From positions 806,001-870,000 of the forward strand of contig NZ_CP052757.1 of the NCBI RefSeq assembly GCF_009708005.2: a DNA stretch of 64,000 bases. The letters are read 5' to 3'. Position numbers and translations under genes: made by a program. The stretch comes from Cellulosimicrobium protaetiae. GTDB lineage: Bacteria > Actinomycetota > Actinomycetes > Actinomycetales > Cellulomonadaceae. Shown here one piece after another: positions 36,501-45,117 of this stretch (positions are counted from its first letter, which is position 1; each line of letters opens with the position of its first letter). The notes beneath the pieces were generated by a model, which saw only the letters and a list, made by a program, of their open reading frames with translations, was not told where the DNA came from and made no database searches.

Positions 36501-39500
36501 CCGGTCGGGACGACCGTGACGTTCTCCGAGCCGACGCTCCCGACGATCCCGAACGTCGTCTGGGGCGAACCGTCGTTCGACCCCGCCACGCTGACGGTCA
36601 CCGAGACCGGGGACACCCCCACGCTCGTGACCGTGACCAACACGGCGTCGAGCGTCGTGGGTGGCTTCACGCTCCAGAAGGACGTCCAGGGGAACGCAGC
36701 CGGGATCGTGCCCGACATCACCACGTTCACGGTCGCCTGGACCGCGGTCCTGCCCCCGGACGTCGCCTACGACGGCCCGCTCACCGGGACGCTGACGGTA
36801 CGGGCCGACGGGACTGTCGTGGACGGACCGGCGGACCTCCCGGTGGGCACCGTGGTGACCTTCGCCGAGCAGACCCCGCTGCCCGAGGTCGGTGACGTCG
36901 TGTGGGGCCCGCCGTCGTTCACCCCGGCGCAGCTCACCGTCACCGAGAACGACGGCGAGCCCGTCGCGGTCACGGTGACGAACACCGCGAACTCGGTCGT
37001 CGGGTCGTTCGGCGTCGCGAAGACGGTCGCGGGCAACGCCGCCGGGCTGGTGCCCCGCGACACCGCGTTCCTCGTGGACTGGAGCGCCGACGTCCCCGAC
37101 GGCGTCGAGTACGACGGCGACACGTCCGGCACGCTCACCGTCCTCGCGGACGGCACGGTCGTCGACGGCCCGACCGACCTGCCGGTCGGGACGGTCGTGA
37201 CCCTGAGCGAGCAGACCCCGCTCCCGGAGATCGACGGCGTCGTGTGGGGCACGCCGTCGTACGACCCCGGCACCACGGTCACCATCACCGAGAACGCCGG
37301 CGCGCCCGTCGTCGTGACGCTGACGAACACCGCGACCACGGTGGACGGCGGGTTCTCGGTCGCCAAGGCGCTGACCGGGAACGCGGCCGGGCTGGTACCC
37401 GGCGACACCGCGTTCCTCGTCGACTGGTCCGCGGTGCTGCCCGACGGGGTCACGTACGCGGGTCCGCTGACCGGGACGGTGACCGTGCTCGCGAGCGGGG
37501 CCGTCGTCGACGGCCCGCAGGACCTCCCGGTGGGCACCACGGTGACGTTCACCGAACGCACGCCGCTGCCGTCGGTCGACGGCGTGGTCTGGGGCGTGCC
37601 GACCTTCGCGCCCGCGTCGACGGTCGTCGTCGTGGAGAACGGGGGCGACCCCGTCGCGGTGACGGTCACCAACACGGCCACGACGGTGAACGGCGGGTTC
37701 ACGGTGGCCAAGGCCGTGACGGGGAACGCCGCCGGCCTCGTGCCGGACGACACGGAGTTCCTGGTCTCGTGGTCGGCGGCCCTCCCGCAGGGCGTCACGT
37801 ACCCCGGTGCGCTGACCGGCATCCTCACGGTCCTCGCGGACGGGACGGTCGTGGACGGTCCGGCAGACCTGCCGGTCGGGACGGTCGTGACGTTCACGGA
37901 GCAGACCCCGCTGCCCGACGTCGAGAACGTCGTCTGGGGGACCCCCGCGTTCACGCCGGGCGCCCAGGTGACGATCGTCGAGGGCGCGACGGGCGTCGAG
38001 CTCACGGTGACGAACACGGCGACGAGCGTCGTCGGCGGGTTCACGCTGCAGAAGGACGTCCAGGGGGACGCAGCCGGGATCGTGCCCGACGGCACGGAGT
38101 TCCTGGTCGACTGGACCGCGACGCTCCCCGACGACGTGACCTACGAGGGCGACCTGTCCGGGACGCTGACGCTCCTGGCGGACGGGACCGTCGTGAACGG
38201 TCCGCAGGACCTGCCGGTGGGCACGGTCGTGACGTTCGCCGAGCAGACGCCGCTGCCCGAGGTGCCGAACGTGGTCTGGGGCACCCCGACGTACGCGCCG
38301 GGCACCGAGCTCACGGTCACCGAGAACGGTGGTACGCCCGTCGCGGTGACAGTGACGAACACGGCGACGAGCGTCGTCGGCGGGTTCACGGTCCAGAAGG
38401 CGCTCGCGGGGAACGCTGCGGGCGCGGTGCCGCCCGGCACGGAGTTCCAGGTCGACTGGACGGCGGTGCTGCCCGAGGGGGTGACCTACGAGGGCGACCT
38501 CTCCGGGAGCCTCACGGTGCTGGCGGACGGGACCGTCGTGGACGGACCGGCGGACCTGCCGGTGGGCACGGTCGTGACGTTCACGGAGCAGACGCCGCTG
38601 CCCGACGTCCCGAACGTGGTCTGGGGGAGCCCGGCGTTCGCGCCGGGTGCCGAGGTGACGATCGTCGAGGGCGCGACGGGGGTCGAGCTCACCGTGACGA
38701 ACACGGCGACGAGCGTCGTCGGCGGCTTCACGCTGCAGAAGGCCGTGACGGGGAACGCCGCTGGTCTCGTGCCGGGCGACACCGCGTTCTCCGTGACCTG
38801 GGTGGCGACCCTCCCTGCGGGCGTGACGTACGACGGGTTCCTCACCGGGACGCTGACGATCCTGGCCGACGGAACAGTCGTGGACGGCGCGCAGGACCTG
38901 CCGGTGGGGACCACGGTGACGTTCACCGAGGCGACGCCTCCCGCGCTCGACGGCGTCACGTGGGGCGCGGTGTCCGTGGACCCCGCGACGCTGACGGTCA
39001 CCGAGAACGGTGGGGCGCCGTCCGCGGTGACCGTGACGAACACCGCGAACGCGGTGACCGGGTCGTTCGGGGTGGCCAAGGCGCTCGCGGGCGACGCGGC
39101 CGGCGTGGTCCCGGACGACACGGCGTTCCTCGTCGACTGGACCGCGACGATCCCGCCCGGGGTCGACTACGACGGCGACACGTCCGGCACGCTGAGCGTG
39201 CTCGCAGACGGGACGGTCGCGGACGGCCCGGCGGACCTGCCGGTCGGGACGGTCGTGACGTTCGCGGAGCAGACGCCGCTCCCCGAGGTCGAGAACGTGG
39301 TCTGGGGGCCGCCGGAGCTCTCCCCGGAGTCGGTGACGATCGCCGAGGGCGACGAGCCGGTCGTGGTGACGGTGACGAACACGGCGACGAGCGTCGTCGG
39401 CGGGTTCTCGCTGGCGAAGTCGGTCGGGGGCGACGCGGCCGGGATCGTGCCGGACGACACCGCGTTCCTCGTGGACTGGACGGCGACCCTGCCGGACGGC

Positions 39501-42500
39501 GTGACCTACGACGGGACCCCGTCGGGCACGCTCACGGTGCTCGCCGACGGGACGGCCGTGGACGGTCCGCAGGACCTGCCCGTGGGCACGGTCGTCACGT
39601 TCGCCGAGCAGACCCCGCTGCCCGAGGTCGAGAACGTCGTGTGGGGCACCCCGACGTACGCGCCGGGCGCCGAGCTGACCATCACGGAGAACGACGGGCA
39701 GCCCGTCGCGGTGACGGTGACGAACACGGCGACGAGCGTCGTCGGCGGGTTCGCCGTGCAGAAGGCGCTGGCCGGGGACGCGGCGGGCATCGTGCCGGGC
39801 GGGACGGAGTTCTTGGTCGACTGGACCGCGGTGCTGCCCGGCGGCGTGACGTACGAGGGTGACCTGTCCGGGACGCTGACGGTGCTCGCGGACGGGACCG
39901 TCGTGGACGGCCCGCAGGATCTGCCGGTGGGCACGGTCGTGACGTTCGCGGAGCAGGCTCCGCTGCCGGAGGTCGAGAACGTCGTGTGGGGCGACCCGGT
40001 CGTCTCCCCGGAGTCGGTGACCGTCACGGAGACGGGCGAGACACCGACCCTCGTGACGGTGACGAACACCGCGACGAGCGTCGTGGGCGGGTTCGCCGTG
40101 GCCAAGGCGCTCGCGGGGAACGCGGCGGGGGTCGTGCCGGACGGCACGGAGTTCCTCGTCGACTGGACGGCGACCCCGCCCGACGGTGTGACGTACGACG
40201 GCGACCTGTCCGGGACCCTCACGGTGCTCGCGGACGGGACCGTCGTGGACGGCCCGCAGGACCTGCCGGTGGGGACGGTCGTGACGTTCGCCGAGCAGAC
40301 ACCGCTGCCCGACGTCCCGGACGTCGTCTGGGGGACCCCGGAGATCTCGCCGGAGTCCGTGACGATCACGGAGACCGGGGACACCCCCACCGAGGTCACC
40401 GTGACGAACACGGCGACGAGCGTCGTCGGCGGCTTCACGCTGCAGAAGTCCGTCATCGGCGACGCCGCGGGGATCGTGCCGGGCGACACGGAGTTCTCCG
40501 TGACGTGGGTCGCGACCCTCCCGCCGGACGTGACGTACGACGGGTTCCTCACGGGGACGCTGACCGTCCTGGCGGACGGGACGGTCGTCGACGGTCCGCA
40601 GGACCTCCCGGTGGGGACCACCGTGACGTTCACCGAGGCCACGCCTCCGCCCGTCCCGGACGTCACGTGGGGCGCGGTCTCCGTGGACCCGGCGACGCTG
40701 ACGATCACCGAGAACGCCGGCGAGCCGTCCGCGGTGACGGTGACCAACACCGCGAACGCGGTGACGGGGTCGTTCGGGGTGGCCAAGGCGCTCGCCGGGA
40801 ACGCGGCCGGCGCGGTGCCGGACGACACGGCGTTCCTCGTGGACTGGTCGGCGACGCTGCCCGACGGCGTGACGTACCCCGGCCCGCTGACCGGAACCCT
40901 CACCGTCCTCGCGGACGGCACGATCGCCGACGGCCCGGCGGACCTGCCGGTCGGGACGGTCGTGACGTTCGCGGAGCAGACGCCGCTGCCCGACGTGCCG
41001 GACGTCGTGTGGGGCACGCCGGAGCTCTCGCCGGAGTCGGTGACGATCGCCGAGGGCGACGAGCCGGTCGTGGTGACGGTGACGAACACGGCGACGAGCG
41101 TCGTCGGCGGGTTCGCCGTGGCCAAGGCGCTGGCCGGGAACGCGGCCGGTCTCGTGCCGGACGACACGGAGTTCCTGGTGGACTGGTCCGCGGTGCTGCC
41201 CGACGGCGTGACGTACGACGACCCGCTCACCGGCACCCTCACGGTGCTGGCGGACGGGACCGTCGTGGACGGCCCGCAGGACCTGCCTGTCGGCACGGTC
41301 GTGACGTTCGCCGAGCAGACGCCGCCCGACGTGGCGGACGTGGTCTGGGGCGACCCGGTCTTCTCCCCGGAGTCGGTGACGATCACGGAGACCGGGGACA
41401 CCCCCACCGAGGTCACCGTGACGAACACGGCGACGAGCGTCGTCGGCGGCTTCTCGCTGCAGAAGGCGCTGATCGGCGACTCGGCCGGGGTCGTCCCGGG
41501 CGACACGGCGTTCCTCGTGGACTGGTCGGTGGTCCTGCCCGACGGCGTGACGTACGACGACCCGCTCACCGGCACCCTCACGGTGCTCGCGGACGGGACC
41601 GTCGTGGACGGCCCGCAGGACCTGCCCGTGGGCACGGTCGTGACGTTCGCGGAGCAGACGCCGCTGCCGGGGGTCCCGGGCGTCGCGTGGGGCGAGCCGA
41701 GCCTCGACCCCGAGGGCGCGCTGACGATCACGGAGAACGGCGGCGAGCCCGCGGCCGTGACCGTCGTCAACACTGCGGACACCGTCTTCGGCACGTTCAC
41801 CGTCGCGAAGACGCTCACCGGCGCCGCGGCCGGCGCCGTCCCGGAGGACACGGCGTTCACCGTGACCTGGTCGGCGACCGTGCCCGACGGCGTCGCGTTC
41901 GACGGCCCGACGAGCGGCACGCTCACGGTCCTCGCGGACGGGACGGTCGTCGACGGACCCGAGCTGCCGTACGGCTCCGCCGTGACGCTCGCCGAGCCGA
42001 CGTTCCCCGACGTCCCCGGGATCACGTGGGGCACGCCGTCGTTCGACCCGACCACGGTCGTGGTCGGGGACGCCGGCGCCCCGGTGGCGGTCACGGTGAC
42101 GAACACGGCGGTCGCGCAGGCCGGCGGGTTCACCGTGCACAAGGAGGTCGGCGGCGAGGCCGCGAGCCTCGTCCCGGTCGGCACGGCGTTCCAGGTCGAC
42201 TGGACCGCCGTGCTCCCGGGAGGGGTCGAGTACGACGGCGCCACGGGGGGCACGCTCACCGTCCTCGCCGACGGCACCGTGGTTGCCGGGCCGCAGGACC
42301 TGCCCGCGGGGACCGAGGTGACGTTCACCGAGCGCACCCCGCTGCCGGAGGTCCGGGGCGTCCTCTGGGGCGAGCCGACGTTCGCGGTGGACGGCGTGGC
42401 CGTCGACCCGGCGACTCTCACGGTCGTCGCGGACACCGCGGTCGCGGTCACCCTGACCAACGCCGCGAACGACGCGCACCTCGTCGGCGGGTTCGCCGTG

Positions 42501-42944
42501 CACAAGGTCGTCGCCGGGAACGCGGCGGGCCGGGTGCCCGACGACACCACGTTCACGGTCACCTGGACCGCCGACGTCCCAGGCGGGACGCTCTACGCCG
42601 GCCCGACGTCCGGGCGGCTCACGATCCGCGCCGACGGCACGGTCGTCACCGGCCCGGCGGACATCCCCGAGGGGACCGTGGTGACGCTCGGCGAGGTGGA
42701 CCTGCCGGAGATCGACGGCGTCCGGTGGGGCACGCCGGCCTTCACGGTCGACGGCGAGCGCACCACCGGGCTGACGGTCGCCGTCGGCGAGGTCGCGGAC
42801 GTGACGCTCACCAACACGGCGAGCACGACCGGGGGCCTCGCCGTGACCGGCGCGACCACGGGCGGGCTCGTCGGCCTGGGTGCGCTGCTCGTCCTCGGCG
42901 GGGCCGCGCTGCTCGCCGTGACGCGGCGCCGCCGGACCGCCTGA
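33507..42944 (+). CDS. Giant LAxTG-anchored surface protein with 24 DUF5979 repeats
   Basis: The 3145-residue protein has the same plan as its upstream paralogue: an export signal (cleavage near SFAA, residue 45), a choice-of-anchor A head (about 48-360, ending HNYPWIGPGPFNC), 24 Ig-like DUF5979 repeats of about 114 residues from residue 370 to about 3105, and the sorting signal LAVTG at 3111 with a hydrophobic helix and TRRRRTA. If each domain is about 4-5 nm long, the stalk would reach roughly 100 nm (inference). Lys, Glu and Asn of a likely isopeptide bond are kept in all repeats. The ATG has an AGGAG site 5 bases upstream. It has its own space of 211 bases and terminators on both sides, so it is probably a single-gene unit. 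Confidence 0.9.
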   Translation: MTRGSRPRTFDPLRRVVAAVTAATLAFAGAVVLVTGPQAVPSFAAVGQCPDPGQFPGIGNLPPVFTDNNAAVYTGGNFLATGSASEAEGVLVVEGNATFNRTLSGNSFNVGTVGAGSQIAPDPGTVMLHVGGTLDVVAPTNVIVGAGYQDQGGGDVQVGSTKTGTGTVDTNNGELRQNLGEAPALAPFGNFGDQVSQASTAFAGLTGTPAAVAGNIATFDGSTSADLHVFTVDAAALNGVNTLNFDGFADGSPIVINVVGGPVDFQPNYFAANNVRFDDFASPDFGNWASRIMWNFVDADAVQLGPAGAAQFMGSVLAPAADVQLYNHMNGRVYVGGDLTFGGEGSQSGLEIHNYPWIGPGPFNCVPTSSFVVQKTVTGAAAADVPAGTVFTVHYSYVTPAPDSETGEGDLEVPLNGNLVAGPDLPVGTVVTISEPTLPSIPGVSWGSPVFRVNGDVVSDPASFTVVDGTMMTVTVVNTANVGGPVGGFSVQKAPLQGNAAGAVDPATEYQVQWAAEIPSGSTYDGELNGTLTVLAGGAVVDGPQDLPVGTIVTFTEVTPDPVDGVVWATPVVEPSTVTVGEGQNVLVTVTNTATSQVGGFTVVKIVDGNAAGLVPGDTAFTVTWTADIPDGVVYEGETTGEGVILADGTVYAGPVDLPVGTVVTFTEVAPPVIDGVVWGTPSISPAELTVGQGQPAIVQVTNTASTVNGGFTVHKELLGNASGAVPGDTEFLVDWAATLPTGVTYGGPLAGTLTVLADGTVVDGPQDLPVGTVVTFAEQTPFPEVDGVQWGSPIVSPESLVVSENGGQPVAVTVTNVATSVDGGFTLQKALAGNASGAVPDDTEFLVDWSAVLPTGVTYDGALSGTLTVLADGTVVDGPQNLPVGTVVTLTEQTPLPAVPNVVWGEPSFDPGAQVTITENGGEAVGITVTNMATSTVGGFAVAKDVAGDAEGLVPGSTPFSVTWVATLPAGVTYEGPVTGTLTVLADGTVVDGPQDLPVGTTVTFSEPTLPTIPNVVWGEPSFDPATLTVTETGDTPTLVTVTNTASSVVGGFTLQKDVQGNAAGIVPDITTFTVAWTAVLPPDVAYDGPLTGTLTVRADGTVVDGPADLPVGTVVTFAEQTPLPEVGDVVWGPPSFTPAQLTVTENDGEPVAVTVTNTANSVVGSFGVAKTVAGNAAGLVPRDTAFLVDWSADVPDGVEYDGDTSGTLTVLADGTVVDGPTDLPVGTVVTLSEQTPLPEIDGVVWGTPSYDPGTTVTITENAGAPVVVTLTNTATTVDGGFSVAKALTGNAAGLVPGDTAFLVDWSAVLPDGVTYAGPLTGTVTVLASGAVVDGPQDLPVGTTVTFTERTPLPSVDGVVWGVPTFAPASTVVVVENGGDPVAVTVTNTATTVNGGFTVAKAVTGNAAGLVPDDTEFLVSWSAALPQGVTYPGALTGILTVLADGTVVDGPADLPVGTVVTFTEQTPLPDVENVVWGTPAFTPGAQVTIVEGATGVELTVTNTATSVVGGFTLQKDVQGDAAGIVPDGTEFLVDWTATLPDDVTYEGDLSGTLTLLADGTVVNGPQDLPVGTVVTFAEQTPLPEVPNVVWGTPTYAPGTELTVTENGGTPVAVTVTNTATSVVGGFTVQKALAGNAAGAVPPGTEFQVDWTAVLPEGVTYEGDLSGSLTVLADGTVVDGPADLPVGTVVTFTEQTPLPDVPNVVWGSPAFAPGAEVTIVEGATGVELTVTNTATSVVGGFTLQKAVTGNAAGLVPGDTAFSVTWVATLPAGVTYDGFLTGTLTILADGTVVDGAQDLPVGTTVTFTEATPPALDGVTWGAVSVDPATLTVTENGGAPSAVTVTNTANAVTGSFGVAKALAGDAAGVVPDDTAFLVDWTATIPPGVDYDGDTSGTLSVLADGTVADGPADLPVGTVVTFAEQTPLPEVENVVWGPPELSPESVTIAEGDEPVVVTVTNTATSVVGGFSLAKSVGGDAAGIVPDDTAFLVDWTATLPDGVTYDGTPSGTLTVLADGTAVDGPQDLPVGTVVTFAEQTPLPEVENVVWGTPTYAPGAELTITENDGQPVAVTVTNTATSVVGGFAVQKALAGDAAGIVPGGTEFLVDWTAVLPGGVTYEGDLSGTLTVLADGTVVDGPQDLPVGTVVTFAEQAPLPEVENVVWGDPVVSPESVTVTETGETPTLVTVTNTATSVVGGFAVAKALAGNAAGVVPDGTEFLVDWTATPPDGVTYDGDLSGTLTVLADGTVVDGPQDLPVGTVVTFAEQTPLPDVPDVVWGTPEISPESVTITETGDTPTEVTVTNTATSVVGGFTLQKSVIGDAAGIVPGDTEFSVTWVATLPPDVTYDGFLTGTLTVLADGTVVDGPQDLPVGTTVTFTEATPPPVPDVTWGAVSVDPATLTITENAGEPSAVTVTNTANAVTGSFGVAKALAGNAAGAVPDDTAFLVDWSATLPDGVTYPGPLTGTLTVLADGTIADGPADLPVGTVVTFAEQTPLPDVPDVVWGTPELSPESVTIAEGDEPVVVTVTNTATSVVGGFAVAKALAGNAAGLVPDDTEFLVDWSAVLPDGVTYDDPLTGTLTVLADGTVVDGPQDLPVGTVVTFAEQTPPDVADVVWGDPVFSPESVTITETGDTPTEVTVTNTATSVVGGFSLQKALIGDSAGVVPGDTAFLVDWSVVLPDGVTYDDPLTGTLTVLADGTVVDGPQDLPVGTVVTFAEQTPLPGVPGVAWGEPSLDPEGALTITENGGEPAAVTVVNTADTVFGTFTVAKTLTGAAAGAVPEDTAFTVTWSATVPDGVAFDGPTSGTLTVLADGTVVDGPELPYGSAVTLAEPTFPDVPGITWGTPSFDPTTVVVGDAGAPVAVTVTNTAVAQAGGFTVHKEVGGEAASLVPVGTAFQVDWTAVLPGGVEYDGATGGTLTVLADGTVVAGPQDLPAGTEVTFTERTPLPEVRGVLWGEPTFAVDGVAVDPATLTVVADTAVAVTLTNAANDAHLVGGFAVHKVVAGNAAGRVPDDTTFTVTWTADVPGGTLYAGPTSGRLTIRADGTVVTGPADIPEGTVVTLGEVDLPEIDGVRWGTPAFTVDGERTTGLTVAVGEVADVTLTNTASTTGGLAVTGATTGGLVGLGALLVLGGAALLAVTRRRRTA
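34614..42825 (+). repeat. 24 DUF5979 coding repeats, about 342 bp each
   Basis: The units are highly similar at DNA level, especially in the stretch coding for LTVLADGTVVDGPQDLPVGT and for TNTATSVVGGF. A higher-order pattern is visible: the block of repeats 13-15 (38721 to about 39400) resembles the block 18-20 (40430 to about 41105). Such DNA can recombine and vary in copy number. Confidence 0.88.
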
Positions 42945-42974
42945 CGGGCGGGACGCCGTCGCTCACCGCGACGC

Positions 42975-43014
42975 ACGACGGGCCGGTCACCCCGCGGGGT
43001 GACCGGCCCGTCGT
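42975..43014. terminator. Bidirectional terminator after the giant gene
   Basis: An 18-bp perfect stem (42975-42992 with 42997-43014) with a 4-base loop lies between the giant surface-protein gene and the convergent SRPBCC gene. Confidence 0.85.
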
Positions 43015-43042
43015 CGTACCGCTCGCGCGGGGGTGCCCGGCC

Positions 43043-43471
43043 TCAGTCGTGGCCCGCGAGCGTCGCGAGCGCCTTGCTCCACAGCGCGTGCGCGCGCTCG
43101 GCGCGCTCAGCCGTCTCGATGTTGCGCTCGACGACGCGCACGCGCGTCCCGGAGTCGTCCGGCTCGAGCGTGATGGCGATGTCGTGGTAGTTCTCCGGGG
43201 CGTCGGGCAGGCCCATCGTCGGGGAGAAGTGCGTGAAGTGCAGCAGCCGCGGGCGCTCGACCGCGACGACGGTGCCCCAGTCCGCGAACTCGCGACCCAT
43301 GTAGTGGCCCTCGAAGGTCACGGGGCTGCCGGGCATGAAGTCGGTCTCGACGTTCATGCCGAGCATCCAGCGGGCGCTCGGGTGCATGAGCTCGGCCCAC
43401 ACGACCTGCGGGGGTCGTGCGACGTGGATCTCGGCGGTCGTGCTGTGGTCGGTCAGGGAGGGGTCGCTCAT
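43043..43471 (-). CDS. SRPBCC (START-like) domain protein
   Basis: The 142-residue protein is a single SRPBCC fold of the polyketide-cyclase/AHSA1 type: an N-terminal strand with STTAEIHVARPPQVVWAELM, a middle with VTFEGHYMGREFADWG and a C-terminal helix ERAERAHALWSKALATLAGH. Such proteins bind hydrophobic ligands in a deep cavity; substrates vary widely and cannot be predicted here. The ATG is preceded by GAGG at about 8 bases. It is divergent from the alpha/beta-hydrolase gene and shares its terminator with the giant surface-protein gene. Confidence 0.87.
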   Translation of the reverse strand: MSDPSLTDHSTTAEIHVARPPQVVWAELMHPSARWMLGMNVETDFMPGSPVTFEGHYMGREFADWGTVVAVERPRLLHFTHFSPTMGLPDAPENYHDIAITLEPDDSGTRVRVVERNIETAERAERAHALWSKALATLAGHD

Positions 43472-43542
43472 GGGTACCTCGGGGGCTCGGGGGCTCGCTT
43501 CTGGGGCCGACGGTAGACCCTCCGGCCGACACCGGCAGCCGG

Positions 43543-43548
43543 TAGGTT
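43543..43548 (+). promoter_or_regulatory. -10 element TAGGTT, leaderless start
   Basis: TAGGTT ends 7 bases before the GTG of the hydrolase gene; no ribosome binding site is present. Confidence 0.5.
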
Positions 43549-43555
43549 CGGGCGC

Positions 43556-44470
43556 GTGACCCGACTCGTGCTCGTCCACGGCCGCGACAACCAGGGCCTC
43601 GACGCCGACGTCCTCGACCGGACGTGGACCACCGTGCTGGACGCGGGCCTGAGCGCGGCGGGGTCCGGGCGCGTGCTGCACGACGACGACACTGCGTTCG
43701 TCTTCTACGGCGACACCCTCGCGGGGCTCGTCGCGGGCGACGCCGACCCGCCGCCGGTGACCGTGCACGCGCTGGCGGAGCTGCCCGACGCGGAGCTCGC
43801 GTTCGTCGCGGCCGTCGCCGAGGAGGTGCTGCGGGGCGCGGGAGCGCGCGTCCCGGCGCGCCCCGAGGGTGCCGGGGCAGGCGGCGGCGCCGATGTCGGG
43901 GCATGGCTGAACCTGCTGCTGGCCGCGCTCGACCGGTACGTGCCCGGCCTGAGCGGCGCGGTCGTCGTGCTGCTCGCGCGCGACGTGTGGGCGTACCTGC
44001 ACGACGACGCCGTGCGCGCGACGATCGACGACGCCGTCGCGGCGGCGATCCCCACGGACGGCCCGGCCGTCGTGGTCGCGCACTCGCTCGGGTCGGTCGT
44101 GGCGTACTCGGTGCTGCGCGAGCACCCTGACGCCGCACGGTGGGACGTGGCCCTGCTGCTCACGCTCGGTTCACCGCTCGCGATCCGGGCGATCCGCGAC
44201 GTCCTCGCCGCCCGCGCCGCGCTGCGCGTGCCCGCCCCGGTGCGGCGCTGGGTCGCGGTGCGCGACCGCCGGGACGCGCTCGCGCTCCACGGTCTCGGCC
44301 CGGACGCGTTCCCGCTCGACCCGGCGACGCCGGCGATCGAGGACCTCGTCGTCGCGAACGCGGCACCCGGGCACCACGCGGCGGCCGTGCTGCTCGCCGA
44401 CGGCAGCCCGGCGGGCTACCTCGCGCTCCCGGAGGTCGCGGGCGCGGTGGCGGCCGCGCTGGACGGCTGA
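43556..44470 (+). CDS. Alpha/beta-hydrolase-like protein
   Basis: The 304-residue protein starts with LVLVHGRDNQG, has the nucleophile elbow AHSLGSVVAYSV near residues 183-194 (Ser in the SxG context), a following strand VALLLTLGSPLAI, a candidate Asp in VRDRRDALAL and a candidate His in PGHHAA, consistent with an alpha/beta-hydrolase. No signal peptide is visible, so it is probably a cytoplasmic esterase or lipase-like enzyme with unknown substrate. The GTG start is leaderless. It is a single gene, divergent from the SRPBCC gene, with a strong terminator behind it. Confidence 0.8.
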   Translation: MTRLVLVHGRDNQGLDADVLDRTWTTVLDAGLSAAGSGRVLHDDDTAFVFYGDTLAGLVAGDADPPPVTVHALAELPDAELAFVAAVAEEVLRGAGARVPARPEGAGAGGGADVGAWLNLLLAALDRYVPGLSGAVVVLLARDVWAYLHDDAVRATIDDAVAAAIPTDGPAVVVAHSLGSVVAYSVLREHPDAARWDVALLLTLGSPLAIRAIRDVLAARAALRVPAPVRRWVAVRDRRDALALHGLGPDAFPLDPATPAIEDLVVANAAPGHHAAAVLLADGSPAGYLALPEVAGAVAAALDG

Positions 44471-44482
44471 CGCGACCTGTCA

Positions 44483-44514
44483 GCGCGAGGTCGCGACAGG
44501 TCGCGACCTCGCGC
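44483..44514. terminator. Bidirectional terminator
   Basis: A perfect 14-bp stem (44483-44496 with 44501-44514) around a 4-base loop lies between the convergent hydrolase and deaminase genes. Confidence 0.85.
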
Positions 44515-44522
44515 CGGCAGGC

Positions 44523-45017
44523 TCAGGACACGCCGTGCAGGCGCGCGTGCAGCGACCGGATCTCGGGCGCGAGCTCGTACGCCGGGCCGCGGACGGCGAC
44601 GCCGGGGGCGACGTCGCCGATCGCGAGCGGGCGCACGGGTCCGGGCGCCACGCCCCACTCGTCGAGCCAGCCGACGAGCTGCGTCGTGCTCGACGCGTAG
44701 ACGATCGGGCCGAGCCCGACCCAGGCGTGGGCCGCGCTGCACATCGCGCAGTGCTCGCCCGACGTGTACACGACCGCGTCGCGACGCTCGCCGGGCGTGA
44801 GGTGCTCCGCGGCCCAGCGGGCGATCTCGAACTCCGGGTGCCGGGTCGCGTCGCCGTCCTTCACGCGGTTGCGGTCCTCGAACCGCACGACCCCGTCGCG
44901 GTCGACGAGGAGCGAGCCGAACGGCTCGTCGCCGTCGTCGAGCGCCTCGCGCGCGAGCTCGACGCAGCGGCGCAGGTGGAGGAGGTCGTCGGCGGTGGGC
45001 AGCGTGTCGGGAGCCAT
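44523..45017 (-). CDS. Nucleoside/cytosine deaminase-like protein
   Basis: The 164-residue protein is a zinc-dependent deaminase of the cytidine/guanine deaminase superfamily: RHPEFEIARWA supplies the zinc-binding His and the catalytic Glu, and GEHCAMCSAA supplies the two Cys ligands. Related enzymes act on cytosine, guanine or adenosine in tRNA; the C-terminal part does not settle which. I chose the ATG at 45017 with GAGG at 9 bases; an ATG three codons upstream (45026) is possible. It starts about 20 bases after the end of the ancestral threonine aldolase frame, on the same strand, so the two may be cotranscribed. Confidence 0.85.
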   Translation of the reverse strand: MAPDTLPTADDLLHLRRCVELAREALDDGDEPFGSLLVDRDGVVRFEDRNRVKDGDATRHPEFEIARWAAEHLTPGERRDAVVYTSGEHCAMCSAAHAWVGLGPIVYASSTTQLVGWLDEWGVAPGPVRPLAIGDVAPGVAVRGPAYELAPEIRSLHARLHGVS

Positions 45018-45036
45018 GGCGCCCATCCTCGCCCGG

Positions 45037-45117
45037 TCAGCGCGCGACCGCGAGGACGCTGCGCACGTCCGCGACGAACGCGTCCACGTCGCCGGGGGTG
45101 GTGTCCCACGCGCACAT
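45037..45117 (-). pseudogene. Orphaned C-terminal codons of threonine aldolase
   Basis: Directly after the TAG stop of the aldolase gene, the same frame continues for 26 codons (MCAWDTTPGDVDAFVADV and on to AR) and ends at a TGA. The segment matches the expected C-terminus of threonine aldolases, where the stop position would be the Trp of a WMCAWDT-like motif. It is therefore best read as sequence cut off by a nonsense change. Confidence 0.7.

Noticed and set aside
33405-42503. A 3032-codon open frame on the minus strand opposite the giant surface-protein gene
   Set aside because: It is the mirror of a highly repetitive, GC-biased coding sequence; its translation is Arg/Asp/Gly/His-rich low complexity without domains, while the plus strand encodes recognisable domains, signal peptide and sorting signal.
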